From positions 1-39,459 of the forward strand of contig NYVR01000153.1 in assembly GCA_002684655.1 (NCBI GenBank): DNA of 39,459 nucleotides, read 5' to 3'. The position numbers were made by a program, and so were the translations under genes. The notes beneath the pieces are model-generated. The model was given only the letters and a program-made list of their open reading frames with translations, did no database searches and was not told the DNA's origin. Below, in pieces: positions 7,301 through 15,896 of this stretch; position 1 is the stretch's first letter, and each line of letters begins with the position of its first letter. The stretch comes from Planctomycetota bacterium (lineage in GTDB: Bacteria > Planctomycetota > UBA1135 > UBA2386).

Positions 7301-7768
7301 ATGTCCCTCGGTCTCTCTCCTACGCCTGGCCCGTCGCGCGCCCCGGCGACGCCGTCGTTCGCAGCGCAGCGCACGATCTGTTCGGGGGTCCTGGTCACGA
7401 CCGTGGCGATCGGGTTCGCGGCGTCCGCGATGCGATCGGCGACGCCAGATGACGAGCCGTTTCGCGAGCTGGACTCGTTGATCACGATGATGGCGCCAGC
7501 CACGGTCGTGATCGCGTTCGGCCTGCGCTGGTTGTATCGGCGTCGGGCGTCGCTGCTGGAGGGCGAGCCGCGACGGAAGATGATGTTTTTATCGCGGTTG
7601 ATCTCGCTCGCGCCGCTGGAGGCGGCTGCCCTGATCGCGTCGGTAGCCTATTACCTCGGCGCGCCCGCTACGCCGGCGCTCGCGGTGATGATCGCGATGC
7701 CCGCGCTGATGTTGGTGTTCGTGCCCGTGACGGACCCAGACGCTGCCGAGCGACGGGAAGTCGATTGA
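7301..7768 (+). CDS. Hypothetical membrane protein
   Basis: This 155-residue protein has about four membrane spans: residues 25-45, 62-80, 98-118 and 123-143. The cytoplasmic loop between the second and third spans is Arg-rich (R-W-L-Y-R-R-R-A). No family was recognised. The ATG at 7301 is preceded by AAGG. It follows the RHH gene by 77 bp on the same strand and converges on the next gene, with a strong hairpin between them. Confidence 0.55.
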   Translation: MSLGLSPTPGPSRAPATPSFAAQRTICSGVLVTTVAIGFAASAMRSATPDDEPFRELDSLITMMAPATVVIAFGLRWLYRRRASLLEGEPRRKMMFLSRLISLAPLEAAALIASVAYYLGAPATPALAVMIAMPALMLVFVPVTDPDAAERREVD

Positions 7769-7800
7769 GCTTCTTGGGCGGCGTCGCTCAGGTCACCTGG

Positions 7801-7831
7801 GCGAGCCCGCTCGTAACGGTCGCGGGCTCGC
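7801..7831. terminator. 10-bp perfect hairpin between convergent genes
   Basis: GCGAGCCCGC at 7801-7810 pairs perfectly with GCGGGCTCGC at 7822-7831 around an 11-nt loop. It sits in the 80-bp gap between two convergent genes and can serve both strands as a terminator. There is no strong T tract. Confidence 0.6.
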
Positions 7832-7848
7832 GTAGCGTTCACGCCGCC

Positions 7849-9450
7849 TCAGTTGCCGATCGTGCCTTCGATCGCGTTCGACGTGGTGAGGTTCGCTGCG
7901 TTTGAGATCGTCAGGCCGACCGACTGCGCCGAGAACTGCTGCCCGGCCAGCGCCGGGTTGGCCCCGATTGCTACGGAGAGGGTCGCGCTGGAGGCGGTCG
8001 CTGCGCTAGCCGCGGAGCCCAGCACGGTGGCGAGGTGTAGCTCACAGCCAGGCGCGGGGATGCCGATCGCCGGCAGCGGGATCGAGGTCGGCGAGCGCGT
8101 GCCGAAGAACGTGATGGCAATCGGCGAGACCGCGTCGATGCCGGACGTCACGAGGTCCCACGTGGCGCCGATCACCGGGGGGTTCGATGCTAAGGTCATG
8201 TTCGCAAAGAACGGCCCGACGCCGGTGTTGATGACCTGCGGCTGCGTAACGAGGGTGCTGAAGTCGACGCCGCCGAGATCGACGGCGCCGCTGCCAGGTG
8301 AGGCGCCGGTCAGGCAGTCGAGCAGCGTGCAGGCGCCGTAGCGGACTTCGACGGTGCCGTTGTCGAACAGCGCAACTTGGCAGTTGTTGGCGCCGGTGGC
8401 GCTGAACTCAGGGACGTCGACAAACGTGATGTGGAACTCCGATGGGCTGACCTGCTCGAGGTGCACCGCGCCACCGCTCGACGGGTTGAGGTCATCCCAC
8501 AGGAACGCAATACGACTCCAGGGGTCGTCGAGGAGCTCTGCGATGCTCTCGGAGAGGTCGTTGTCGGTGACGGTTGAGTCGAACGTCATCCAGCCGTTAG
8601 AGCTCACCGCGACGTCGCTGACGACCCCCTCGACCGACGGCATCGCGAAGCCGAGCTGGACCGGCTGGATGTCGTCGTCTCCAAACGCCGTGGCGGGCGC
8701 GGTAGGCGGCACGAGGGGCATCGCCCCGTCGAGCAGCAGATAGCCCGCGCCGGTCCAAATGTACGTGTGGCCTGTGTTGGCTAGATCGAAGGCGGTGTGC
8801 AGCTGGTATTGAGCTTCGCCGGCGGCGTTGCCGCCGCATCCGACGCCGTAGGCCGCGGCGGACGCGAAGGAGCACGGGTTGCCGGAGGTGTCACCGACGT
8901 CGTAATAGACGTTGCCGTTCCAGATGCGGGACGCCGAGGGCGGGCCAAAGACAGAGCCGAAGTTGGCGCCGTTGCCCGTGCCGGCGAGCAGCTCCAGGTC
9001 GGCGTTCGAGGCGTAGACATCACCTACGAGAAAGCCAGTGCCGGTGGTGTAGCGGATGCCGCTGGTCGTCGTCGTGACGTAGAACCCTTGCGTCGTCCCT
9101 GCGGGGATGAAGTGCGCTACGCAGACCGGCAGCGGTGTCGGGACGTTGATCCCTGCGCTGGTGACTCCTGTCGCGGACCCGATCAGCGACCACGCGCCCG
9201 GGTTCTGCTCGATGCCGACGTGGGTCCCGCCGGTGGTGGGGATGTAAACGTTGAGGTCGTAGGTGCCTGCGCTCAGGTTCACGTCGAAGGTGCGGACGGT
9301 GACGCCCGCTGCGTTGGTGGCGCGGATGTCGAACATGTTGCCCGAGGCGCCGTTGTTGCTCGCGAAGGTCGTGGTGAGCGGCGATTGGCCGACGATGGAT
9401 GCTGCGAGGAGCGCAGCGGCTGTAAGGAAACGCATAGACCTGTTGTTCAT
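7849..9450 (-). CDS. Secreted nidogen-like protein of planctomycete type
   Basis: This 533-residue exported protein has a signal peptide of about 22 residues ending A-S-I-V-G-Q-S. The N-terminal part (about 25-215) is Thr/Gly/Ala-rich beta structure, ending in A-A-A-Y-G-V-G-C-G-G. A nidogen-like domain follows (about 265-400) with S-S-N-G-W-M-T-F, I-A-F-L-W-D-D-L-N-P and V-A-L-F-D-N-G-T-V-E-V-R-Y-G. The C-terminal part has I-G-I-P-A-P-G-C-E-L, recurrent in secreted proteins of some planctomycetes. It is probably a surface or matrix protein; its ligand is unknown. The ATG at 9450 is used; one at 9435 with a nearer AGGT is also possible. Confidence 0.75.
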   Translation of the reverse strand: MNNRSMRFLTAAALLAASIVGQSPLTTTFASNNGASGNMFDIRATNAAGVTVRTFDVNLSAGTYDLNVYIPTTGGTHVGIEQNPGAWSLIGSATGVTSAGINVPTPLPVCVAHFIPAGTTQGFYVTTTTSGIRYTTGTGFLVGDVYASNADLELLAGTGNGANFGSVFGPPSASRIWNGNVYYDVGDTSGNPCSFASAAAYGVGCGGNAAGEAQYQLHTAFDLANTGHTYIWTGAGYLLLDGAMPLVPPTAPATAFGDDDIQPVQLGFAMPSVEGVVSDVAVSSNGWMTFDSTVTDNDLSESIAELLDDPWSRIAFLWDDLNPSSGGAVHLEQVSPSEFHITFVDVPEFSATGANNCQVALFDNGTVEVRYGACTLLDCLTGASPGSGAVDLGGVDFSTLVTQPQVINTGVGPFFANMTLASNPPVIGATWDLVTSGIDAVSPIAITFFGTRSPTSIPLPAIGIPAPGCELHLATVLGSAASAATASSATLSVAIGANPALAGQQFSAQSVGLTISNAANLTTSNAIEGTIGN

Positions 9451-9951
9451 CAAAGTGTGTGTGATCGCTCCCCAGCAGTATGCGCGCGGTAGATGCTGCC
9501 AGCGATGACGAAAATGTCCGCTTACGTTGGCCCGTTAGTAGCCGTGACTTTGACGTGTCGTTCGTCGCTGAAGTCAGCGTCTGCGGCGCGCGCGCTCAAG
9601 CTTCAACCGTTCTGTGTAGCGCGAGACACCGCACGTTGCGCGGGCTTGAACCTGCCGCCAGTCCGAGCGAGGTCTGGGGCTCGACGGGTGCGGAGTTGGC
9701 GCAACCCTGAAGCCGTCGTCGACCGGGGGGAGCTTCCGCGCTGCGTGGTATCCGTGTCGCAGGCGGCAGGCGAGGCGCGCGCGTGATCACGCTGTCGCCG
9801 TCGGGCGCCGCGACGGCGACGCTCGGTCTGTGCCTTCCGGGCTGTTCGTCTGGTCGGGATTGTGGATGATCAACCGCGCGCCGCGTCTGCTCCTCGAACC
9901 TTTGGTGGAGCATCGACAGGCCCTACAATTCGTCGCGGACGCGGGGCGACA
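9451..9951. other. 501-bp non-coding stretch between divergent genes
   Basis: No convincing gene was seen; short open frames here have no domain and an arginine-rich composition typical of GC-rich non-coding DNA. It must contain the promoters of the secreted protein and of queC. It holds the palindrome GTGATCAC (9783-9790) and the hairpin at 9794-9820. No preQ1 riboswitch signature was recognised. Confidence 0.6.
9794..9820 (+). promoter_or_regulatory. 9-bp hairpin in the queC leader
   Basis: GTCGCCGTC at 9794-9802 pairs perfectly with GACGGCGAC at 9812-9820 around a 9-nt loop, 131 bp before the queC start. It could be an attenuator, part of a leader structure, or the terminator of an unseen transcript. 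There is no following T tract. Confidence 0.4.
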
Positions 9952-10671
9952 ATGGAGATGGCAACAGACGCATACAAGCCGCGCGCGGTCGTCCTGCTGA
10001 GCGGCGGGTTGGACTCGACGACCGTCGCCGCCGACGTGCGCGCGCGCGGCTTTGACGTCTACGCGATGTCGTTCGATTACGGCCAACGCCATCGGTTCGA
10101 GCTGGAGGCTGCGGCGCGCGTCGCTGCGTGGGTCGGCGCTGTTCGTCACGAGGTGGTTGAGATCGACCTGCGCGCCTTCGGCGGTTCGGCGTTGACCGAT
10201 GACATCGACGTGCCCAAGGGCGACGCGCTCGACGCAGGCGAAGGTATCCCGGTCACCTACGTGCCGGCGCGCAACACCGTCTTCTTGTCGTTCGCGTTGG
10301 CTTGGGCCGAGGTGTTGGGGAGCAAGGACATCTTCCTCGGCGTCAACGCGCTGGACTACAGCGGCTACCCCGACTGCCGCCCGGAGTTTATTCGCGCATA
10401 CGAGCGTATGGCGCGGCTCGCGACCAAGGCAGGCGTTGAGGGCGACGACGAGCTGACGATCCACGCGCCGCTCATCGACTTGACCAAGGCCGAGATCATC
10501 TCGCTCGGCCTTCGCCACGGCGTCGACTACGGGATGACGACGAGCTGCTACGACCCTGCCGGTGACGGTCGCCCTTGCGGTCGCTGCGACTCGTGCCGCT
10601 TGCGCCTGCGTGGCTTCGAGCAGGCTGGCGCTGCGGACCCGCTCCGCTACCAGCAGGAGGCGTCGCGGTGA
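9952..10671 (+). CDS. queC: 7-cyano-7-deazaguanine (preQ0) synthase QueC
   Basis: QueC converts 7-carboxy-7-deazaguanine to preQ0 with ATP and ammonia. The 239-residue protein has the PP-loop S17-G-G-L-D-S-T-T near its N-terminus, V-P-A-R-N-T-V-F in the middle, and the zinc site C-Y-D-P...C-G-R-C-D-S-C at the C-terminus. The start at ATG 9952 has GGGGCG upstream; ATG 9958 is an alternative. queE follows with a GTGA overlap. The genes make preQ0, the precursor of queuosine in tRNA and of 7-deazaguanine DNA modifications. Confidence 0.95.
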   Translation: MEMATDAYKPRAVVLLSGGLDSTTVAADVRARGFDVYAMSFDYGQRHRFELEAAARVAAWVGAVRHEVVEIDLRAFGGSALTDDIDVPKGDALDAGEGIPVTYVPARNTVFLSFALAWAEVLGSKDIFLGVNALDYSGYPDCRPEFIRAYERMARLATKAGVEGDDELTIHAPLIDLTKAEIISLGLRHGVDYGMTTSCYDPAGDGRPCGRCDSCRLRLRGFEQAGAADPLRYQQEASR

Positions 10672-11303
10672 CCTATCGCGTCAAAGAGATCTTCTACACG
10701 GTGCAGGGAGAAGGGGCGCAGAGCGGCAGGCCCGCGGTCTTCTTGCGCTTCGCGGGCTGCAACCTCTGGTCAGGGCACGAGGCCGACCGCGAGCGGGCCA
10801 AGTGCACGTTCTGCGACACGGACTTTGTTGGCACGGACGGTGAAAACGGCGGCCGGTACCCGACGCCGCTGGACATCGTCGACGTCCTGGATCGCGTCTG
10901 GGCCGGTGGCGGCGACGGCCCGCGCTTCGTCGTCTGCACGGGCGGCGAGCCGCTGCTGCAGCTCGACGAGCCGTTGATCGCCGCGCTGCACGCGGCGGGC
11001 TTCGAGGTCGCGGTGGAGACGAACGGCACGGTCGCGCCGCCGGACGGCATTGACTGGCTCTGCGTCAGCCCGAAGGCCGGCAACGAGGTCGTCGTCAAAT
11101 CTGGGCAGGAGCTGAAGCTGGTCTACCCGCAGGAGGGTCACGACCCTGAGCGGATGCTGGCGCTCGACTTCGAGCACTTCTACCTGCAGCCCAAAGACGG
11201 CGAAGATCACGCCGCGAACACCAAGGCCACGCTCGCGTACTGCATGGCCCACCCGCGGTGGCGGTTCGGCCTGCAGAGCCATAAGGTCCTGGGAGTGCAG
11301 TGA
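10668..11303 (+). CDS. queE: 7-carboxy-7-deazaguanine synthase QueE (radical SAM)
   Basis: QueE rearranges 6-carboxytetrahydropterin to 7-carboxy-7-deazaguanine with an iron-sulfur cluster and SAM. The 211-residue protein has Y-T-V-Q-G-E-G, then a cluster motif C31-x14-C46-x2-C49, the unusual spacing of the Burkholderia-type QueE rather than the plain C-x3-C-x2-[10 protein letters not shown] is the SAM-binding GGEP. The start is GTG 10668, overlapping the queC stop as GTGA, with AGGAGG about 10 bp upstream. The next gene overlaps its stop as TGATG. Confidence 0.95.
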   Translation: MTYRVKEIFYTVQGEGAQSGRPAVFLRFAGCNLWSGHEADRERAKCTFCDTDFVGTDGENGGRYPTPLDIVDVLDRVWAGGGDGPRFVVCTGGEPLLQLDEPLIAALHAAGFEVAVETNGTVAPPDGIDWLCVSPKAGNEVVVKSGQELKLVYPQEGHDPERMLALDFEHFYLQPKDGEDHAANTKATLAYCMAHPRWRFGLQSHKVLGVQ

Positions 11304-11668
11304 TGGTGGCCGAAGGCGAGATCTTCAACGTGTTCATGATCGAGGCGGCGCACCGCCTGCCCAACGTCCCGGACGGGCACAAGTGCGGCCGGCTCCACGG
11401 CCACTCGTTCCGCGTCGAGCTGCACTGCCGCGGCCCGATCGACCCGAAGACCGGCTGGATCATCGACTTCGCCGACGTGAACGCGGTGTTCGCGCCCTAC
11501 TTCGAGCGGCTCGATCACAACTACCTCAACGACATTGAGGGCTTAGAGAACCCGACCAGCGAGAACCTCGCGCGCTGGATCTGGGACGAGGTCAAGCCGC
11601 AGCTGCCCAGCTTGTCGAAGGTCGTCGTGCACGAGACCTGCACCTGCGGGGCGGCGTATTCCGGCTAA
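11303..11668 (+). CDS. queD: 6-carboxytetrahydropterin synthase QueD
   Basis: QueD makes 6-carboxy-5,6,7,8-tetrahydropterin from dihydroneopterin triphosphate, before QueE in the pathway. The 121-residue protein has the zinc histidines H17, H32 and H34 (A-A-H-R-L and L-H-G-H), the catalytic C28 just before them, [10 protein letters not shown] and a C-terminal V-H-E-T. The start at ATG 11303 has GGGAG 7 bp upstream and overlaps the queE stop; GTG 11300 is the alternative. queF is not next to it, so reduction to preQ1 must be encoded elsewhere or the product is used as preQ0. Confidence 0.94.
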   Translation: MVAEGEIFNVFMIEAAHRLPNVPDGHKCGRLHGHSFRVELHCRGPIDPKTGWIIDFADVNAVFAPYFERLDHNYLNDIEGLENPTSENLARWIWDEVKPQLPSLSKVVVHETCTCGAAYSG

Positions 11669-11712
11669 ACGGCTGGTAGATCTAGGAAGTCGCCCGACCC
11701 GTTGCGCGTTTG

Positions 11713-11735
11713 GTCTCATGTTCGAACGCTGAGAC
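11713..11735. terminator. Possible bidirectional terminator between queD and the oxidoreductase
   Basis: GTCTCA at 11713-11718 pairs with TGAGAC at 11730-11735 around an 11-nt loop, in the 92-bp gap between convergent genes. AACGGCT (11668-11674) and AGCCGTT (11744-11750) could close an outer stem. No T tract is present. Confidence 0.35.
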
Positions 11736-11760
11736 GTCTCGCTAGCCGTTGTGAAACGTT

Positions 11761-12903
11761 CTACTCGGCCACGTCGTGCCAGCTGCCGTCTTTGCCCGAC
11801 GCCAGCACGCTCTCACACACCTGCTGGGTGACCTGCGCGTCTTGGAACGTGGGCCCGACGGTCTCGCCCTTTGCCAATCCCGTGACGAAGTCGGCGAACT
11901 GGTGGACGAAGCTGTGCTCGTAGCCGATCTGTAGGCCTGGGACCCACCACTTGTCCATGTAGGGCATGTCGCCGTCGGTGACGTGGATCGAGCGCCAGCC
12001 GCGAGTGATCGACTCGTCTCTGTGGTCGAAGTACTCGAGGCGGTGCAGGTCGTGCAGGTCCCAGCGGATCGAGGCGTGCTCGCCGTTAATCTCAAACGTG
12101 TAGAGCGCCTTGTGGCCGCGCGCGTAGCGGGTCGACTCGAAGATGCCCATCGAGCCGTTGTCGAAGCGGCACAGGAACGCGCAGGCGTCGTCGATGCCGA
12201 CGGGCTCCACCTTGCCGCTGTCGCTGTGCATGCGCTCCTTGACGAAGGTCTCGGTCATAGCGCTGACCGTGCCGATCTTGCCGTTGAGCCACATCGCGGT
12301 GTCGATGCAGTGCGCGAGTAGGTCGCCCGTCACGCCGCTGCCGGCCGCGGCCGCGTCGAGGCGCCAGGTGCCGGCGCCGCCCTGCGGCACGTCGGTCGCG
12401 ATCGTCCAGTCTTGGAGGAACTGCGCGCGGTAGTGGTAGATCCGGCCGAGGCGGCCGTCGTCGATCAGCTGCTTGGCGAGCGTCACGGCGGGCACGCGGC
12501 GGTAGTTGTACCAGACGGTGTTGGCGACGCCGGCCTTCTCTACCGCGTCGACCATCTCCTGGCCCTCGGCCGCGGTGCGCGCCAGCGGCTTCTCGCACAT
12601 GATGACCTTGCCAGCCGCGGCCGCGGCGAGCGCGATCTCTTTGTGGCTGTCGTTGGGCGTACAGATGTCGACCGCGTCGATGTCGTCGCGCGCGATCAGC
12701 GCCTTCCAGTCGGTCTCCGACGAGGCGAAGCCCCACTTTTTGGCGAAGGCTGCGGCCGCGCCGTCGCTGCGCGCGCACACGGCTTGCAGCACGGGCTCCA
12801 TGCCTAGCTCAAAGAAGTTGGGGGCCTTGCGGTAGGCGTTGCTGTGGGCGCGGCCCATGAAGCCGGTGCCGATCAGACCGATGCGCAGTTGTTTGTCGCT
12901 CAT
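11761..12903 (-). CDS. Gfo/Idh/MocA-family oxidoreductase
   Basis: This 380-residue NAD(P)-dependent dehydrogenase is likely cytoplasmic. The Rossmann start [13 protein letters not shown] is at residues 8-20, and M-C-E-K-P-L-A carries the conserved lysine of the family near residue 105. The C-terminal part is the alpha/beta dimerisation and substrate domain (G-D-L-L-A-H-C-I-D, with the family's H-x-x-D). Members oxidise sugars, inositols or sugar derivatives. It lies 10 bp downstream of a TIM-barrel isomerase gene, which suggests catabolism of an inositol- or sugar-type compound. The exact substrate cannot be read from the sequence. Confidence 0.9.
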   Translation of the reverse strand: MSDKQLRIGLIGTGFMGRAHSNAYRKAPNFFELGMEPVLQAVCARSDGAAAAFAKKWGFASSETDWKALIARDDIDAVDICTPNDSHKEIALAAAAAGKVIMCEKPLARTAAEGQEMVDAVEKAGVANTVWYNYRRVPAVTLAKQLIDDGRLGRIYHYRAQFLQDWTIATDVPQGGAGTWRLDAAAAGSGVTGDLLAHCIDTAMWLNGKIGTVSAMTETFVKERMHSDSGKVEPVGIDDACAFLCRFDNGSMGIFESTRYARGHKALYTFEINGEHASIRWDLHDLHRLEYFDHRDESITRGWRSIHVTDGDMPYMDKWWVPGLQIGYEHSFVHQFADFVTGLAKGETVGPTFQDAQVTQQVCESVLASGKDGSWHDVAE

Positions 12904-12913
12904 GGGTGTGCTC

Positions 12914-13963
12914 CTACGACCAGCCGTGCGCGGCGCGCACGGACAGCATGGCCTCGAGGATGTCGTTCCAGGTCTGTGGATCTTCCATCACGGCGTTGTC
13001 GAACATGCAGCCGTCCCAGCAGATGTGCTGGACCGCCTTGGTCGCCGTTCCGTCTGGTTCGTTGAGCCAGAAGCCGGCGTAGTGGGGGATGTCGAGCTTG
13101 CCGTTCGGGTCCTTGGGCCGACAGTGGCGGCCGGTCTTATCGTGCGAGCCGGAGCCCTTCACGGTCGCGTCGTTTTGGGCGACGTGGAAGTCGAGCAGCC
13201 ACGGCCGCAGCGCCGCTGTCATCTCGACGTAGGCGGCGTCTAAGGCGGCGCGGTCTCCCCATTGGAAGTCGTCGGCGAGGATGCGATCTTCGGGCGCGTT
13301 GTAGCCCATCGTGTAGAGCAGCGTGTGCGCCATGTCGGCCTGGAAGCCGACCGTGCCCATGCGGTCGGTGAGCTCAAGCAGCTGCACCATGCGCCGCCAG
13401 CTGTGCATGCCGCCCCAGCAGATCTCGCCCTCGGCCGCGAGCTTCTCGCCGTGCGCGTCAGCGATGTCGGCAGCCTTTCGGAAGGTGTCCGCGATGACCT
13501 TTTGGTGCTGTTCGGGGTCCTCGGCCCAATCTCCGACGCCGGCGGCCGAGTCGATCCGCACGATCCCGTACGGCCGGATGCCGAGCTCTTTCAGGTCGCG
13601 CGCGATGCGGCACGCTTTCTCTACCTGCGTCAGGAACGCCTTGCGCTCGGACTCGTCGCCCATCGCCGAGCCGCCGCCAGTCGGCGGCCACACGGGGGCG
13701 ACCAGGGATCCGACCACGAGGCCTTTCTCGCCGACCTGGTCGGCCAGCTGCTTGAGGTCGTCCTTGGTCGAGTCGATGTCGGTGTGCGGCGCCGACAAGA
13801 ACAGGTCGATCCCGTCAAAGCGCTGGCCTCGGAACTCGGCGTGCGCCGTCCAGCTCAGCATCTGTTCGAACGGGATCGGCGGGTTCTCGGTGCCTTCTTC
13901 CTTGCCGACGAGGCCCGGCCAGGCGGCGTTATGGAGCTTGGGATAGGAGTGGTCTTGGCTCAT
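12914..13963 (-). CDS. Sugar phosphate isomerase/epimerase (xylose-isomerase-like TIM barrel)
   Basis: This 349-residue protein is of the AP-endonuclease-2/xylose-isomerase-like superfamily. Strand ends typical of the barrel are visible: [26 protein letters not shown] and [10 protein letters not shown]. These supply the Glu, Asp and His metal ligands expected of the family. The ATG at 13963 gives a normal N-terminus; an upstream in-frame ATG at 14014 is less likely. It is the first gene of a two-gene operon with the oxidoreductase. The substrate is unknown; an inositol- or keto-sugar-type compound is a guess from the pairing. Confidence 0.8.
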   Translation of the reverse strand: MSQDHSYPKLHNAAWPGLVGKEEGTENPPIPFEQMLSWTAHAEFRGQRFDGIDLFLSAPHTDIDSTKDDLKQLADQVGEKGLVVGSLVAPVWPPTGGGSAMGDESERKAFLTQVEKACRIARDLKELGIRPYGIVRIDSAAGVGDWAEDPEQHQKVIADTFRKAADIADAHGEKLAAEGEICWGGMHSWRRMVQLLELTDRMGTVGFQADMAHTLLYTMGYNAPEDRILADDFQWGDRAALDAAYVEMTAALRPWLLDFHVAQNDATVKGSGSHDKTGRHCRPKDPNGKLDIPHYAGFWLNEPDGTATKAVQHICWDGCMFDNAVMEDPQTWNDILEAMLSVRAAHGWS

Positions 13964-14207
13964 GGGGCGAGTCGAGCGGTGTGAGAGGAGCGGGCCGACG
14001 CAGGCGCCGGTCACCGGATCATAGAGGGCCTCAGCCCGACCGCCACCCGGCGGCGTATCTGCCGCGTTCTCTTGGACGCTGGGCCTCGACGTTTCGCTGC
14101 GCCGGCCTCCTGGGATACGGTCTCGGCGCGTCCGTGGACCTCTGCTCGCGTAACCGTAGGTGAGCGCCGGTCGCGGAAGCAGACCTCACCGGACCAGCGA
14201 GCAGACG

Positions 14208-14948
14208 ATGGATCCAATCTTCGCAGAGTTCTTAGGGACCGCTGTCTTGCTGCTATTGGGGCAAGGCGTCGTGGCCAACGTCTGCCTCGGACAGACGAAG
14301 GCCGCAGGGGACCCGGGCTGGCTGATCATTACGACAGCGTGGGGGCTGGCGGTCTTCGTGGCTGTCTACATGGTCGGCGCGGCCAGCGGCGCGCACCTCA
14401 ACCCCGCCGTGACGATCGGCTTGTTCTGCGCCGACAAGTTCCAAGGCGCGCTCGTCGCGCCCTACATGCTGGCCCAGCTAGCCGGCGCGATGGTCGGCTC
14501 CGCGGTCGTCTACGTCTGCTACCTCGACCACTACCGGGTCACGACGGACGAAGAGACGGTCCGCGGGACGTTCTGCACGTCGCCGTCGATCCGCAACTTG
14601 CCGCGCAACCTGTTTACCGAGGTGGTCGGGACCTTCGCGCTCGTCCTCGGCGTGTTGTTCCTGGTCGACCCGACCTTGGAGCTCGCGGGCGTCGAGGTCA
14701 CCGACTATGGGCTCGGCTCTCTCGACGCGCTGCCGGTCGGCCTGCTCGTCTGGGTGATCGGCCTGTCGCTCGGCGGCCCGACGGGCTTCGCCATCAACCC
14801 CGCCCGAGACCTCGGGCCGCGACTCGTCTTCGCGCTGGTGCCGCGCGCGACGAAGACGACGCCCGACTGGTCGTATGCGTGGGTGCCCGTGATCGGGCCG
14901 CTGATCGGCGGCGCGCTGGCCGCCGTGGTCTTTACCGCGGTGCAGTAG
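14208..14948 (+). CDS. glpF: Aquaglyceroporin (MIP family, GlpF-like)
   Basis: This is a six-span inner-membrane channel of 246 residues for glycerol or other small neutral solutes. Both NPA boxes are present: S-G-A-H-L-N65-P-A and I-N197-P-A-R-D. The aspartate after the second NPA-R is the usual mark of glycerol facilitators as opposed to strict water channels. There is a 30-residue periplasmic insert after the third span. No glpK or glpD is adjacent, so the link to glycerol metabolism is by family only. The ATG at 14208 is used because the first transmembrane helix starts there. Confidence 0.88.
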   Translation: MDPIFAEFLGTAVLLLLGQGVVANVCLGQTKAAGDPGWLIITTAWGLAVFVAVYMVGAASGAHLNPAVTIGLFCADKFQGALVAPYMLAQLAGAMVGSAVVYVCYLDHYRVTTDEETVRGTFCTSPSIRNLPRNLFTEVVGTFALVLGVLFLVDPTLELAGVEVTDYGLGSLDALPVGLLVWVIGLSLGGPTGFAINPARDLGPRLVFALVPRATKTTPDWSYAWVPVIGPLIGGALAAVVFTAVQ

Positions 14949-15023
14949 ACGCCGTCGCGCGGACCTTAGTCTTCAGCCGGTCACGGCGCGGCGGTTATCC
15001 TGCGGCGGAGTTCCATACCGACG

Positions 15024-15860
15024 ATGATTTCGTACGAGCCCAAGCAGTGGTGGAGGATCCTCCTCCAGTTCCCGCGCAGTCCGGTGTTCCGGACCCTGAT
15101 CTTCGACGTGCTGCTCGCAGGCGCGTGGGCAGCGCTGGTCGTCTGGGTCGAGCAGGACGTCATCAAGCTCGCGGTGCCGCTCGGGCCGGCCTTCCTGTCG
15201 ATCCTCGGGATCATCCTCGGCCTGCTGTTGGTCTTTCGCACCAACAGCGCCTACGACCGATGGTGGGAGGGCCGCAAAATCTGGGGCGCCCTGGTCAACG
15301 TGTCGCGCGGGTTGGCGCACCAGCTCGACGCGCAGTTGATGAACACGGCCCCCGACCGCCGCGCGGTCTACGCCGAGCAGCTCGCGGCGTTTCCGGAGCT
15401 GCTGAAGGAGCACTTGCGCAAGCCGCGCGACTACCAAGGCCAGCACGAACCCAATGAGCTGCTGACGGCGATGCACCGGGACGTGCACCACGACATCGAG
15501 GCTGGTCACCTCGCCGAGGGCGCGCGCATTACGCTCCAGCCGCTGCTGCAGGCGTTCGATGACGTGCTCGGCAAGTGTGAGCGCATCCGCAAGACCCCGA
15601 TCCCGTTCAGCTACTCGTCCTACGTGAAGCAGTTCGTGGTGCTCTACGCGATCATGGTGCCGTTCGCTTTAGTCAAAGACTTCGGCTACGGCGCGGTCAT
15701 CGCCTCGATGTTCTCTTTCTTCGCGACGATGGGTCTGGAGCTGTTGGCCACCGAGATCGAGGAGCCGTTCGGCACCGACCCCAACGACCTGCCGCTGACG
15801 TCTATCGGCGAAACGATCGCCCGCGACGTGCGGCAGATTTTGAGCGTGCCGCCGATGTAG
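15024..15860 (+). CDS. Bestrophin-family anion channel (UPF0187/YneE-like)
   Basis: This is a 278-residue membrane protein. It has the family's L-V-F-R-T-N-S-A-Y-D-R-W-W-E-G-R-K-I-W-G after the second hydrophobic segment, C-E-R-I-R-K-T-P-I-P-F-S-Y in the middle, and E-I-E-E-P-F-G-T-D-P-N-D-L-P near the end. Bacterial bestrophins are pentameric channels. The gene lies 75 bp downstream of the aquaporin gene on the same strand and 36 bp before the acyltransferase gene. The three may be cotranscribed, but no shared role is known. Confidence 0.93.
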   Translation: MISYEPKQWWRILLQFPRSPVFRTLIFDVLLAGAWAALVVWVEQDVIKLAVPLGPAFLSILGIILGLLLVFRTNSAYDRWWEGRKIWGALVNVSRGLAHQLDAQLMNTAPDRRAVYAEQLAAFPELLKEHLRKPRDYQGQHEPNELLTAMHRDVHHDIEAGHLAEGARITLQPLLQAFDDVLGKCERIRKTPIPFSYSSYVKQFVVLYAIMVPFALVKDFGYGAVIASMFSFFATMGLELLATEIEEPFGTDPNDLPLTSIGETIARDVRQILSVPPM

Positions 15861-15896
15861 CAGCGCGGCAAGCCGCGTGCTCGGTCCACTGTTCGT

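Noticed and set aside
9493-9786. A 97-codon frame in the gap before queC
   Set aside because: Low-complexity Arg/Ala/Ser composition and no ribosome-binding site. Treated as non-coding.
9451-9951. A preQ1 riboswitch in the queC leader
   Set aside because: The conserved purine-rich tail and short pseudoknot of preQ1 riboswitches were not recognised. Only a plain hairpin was found.
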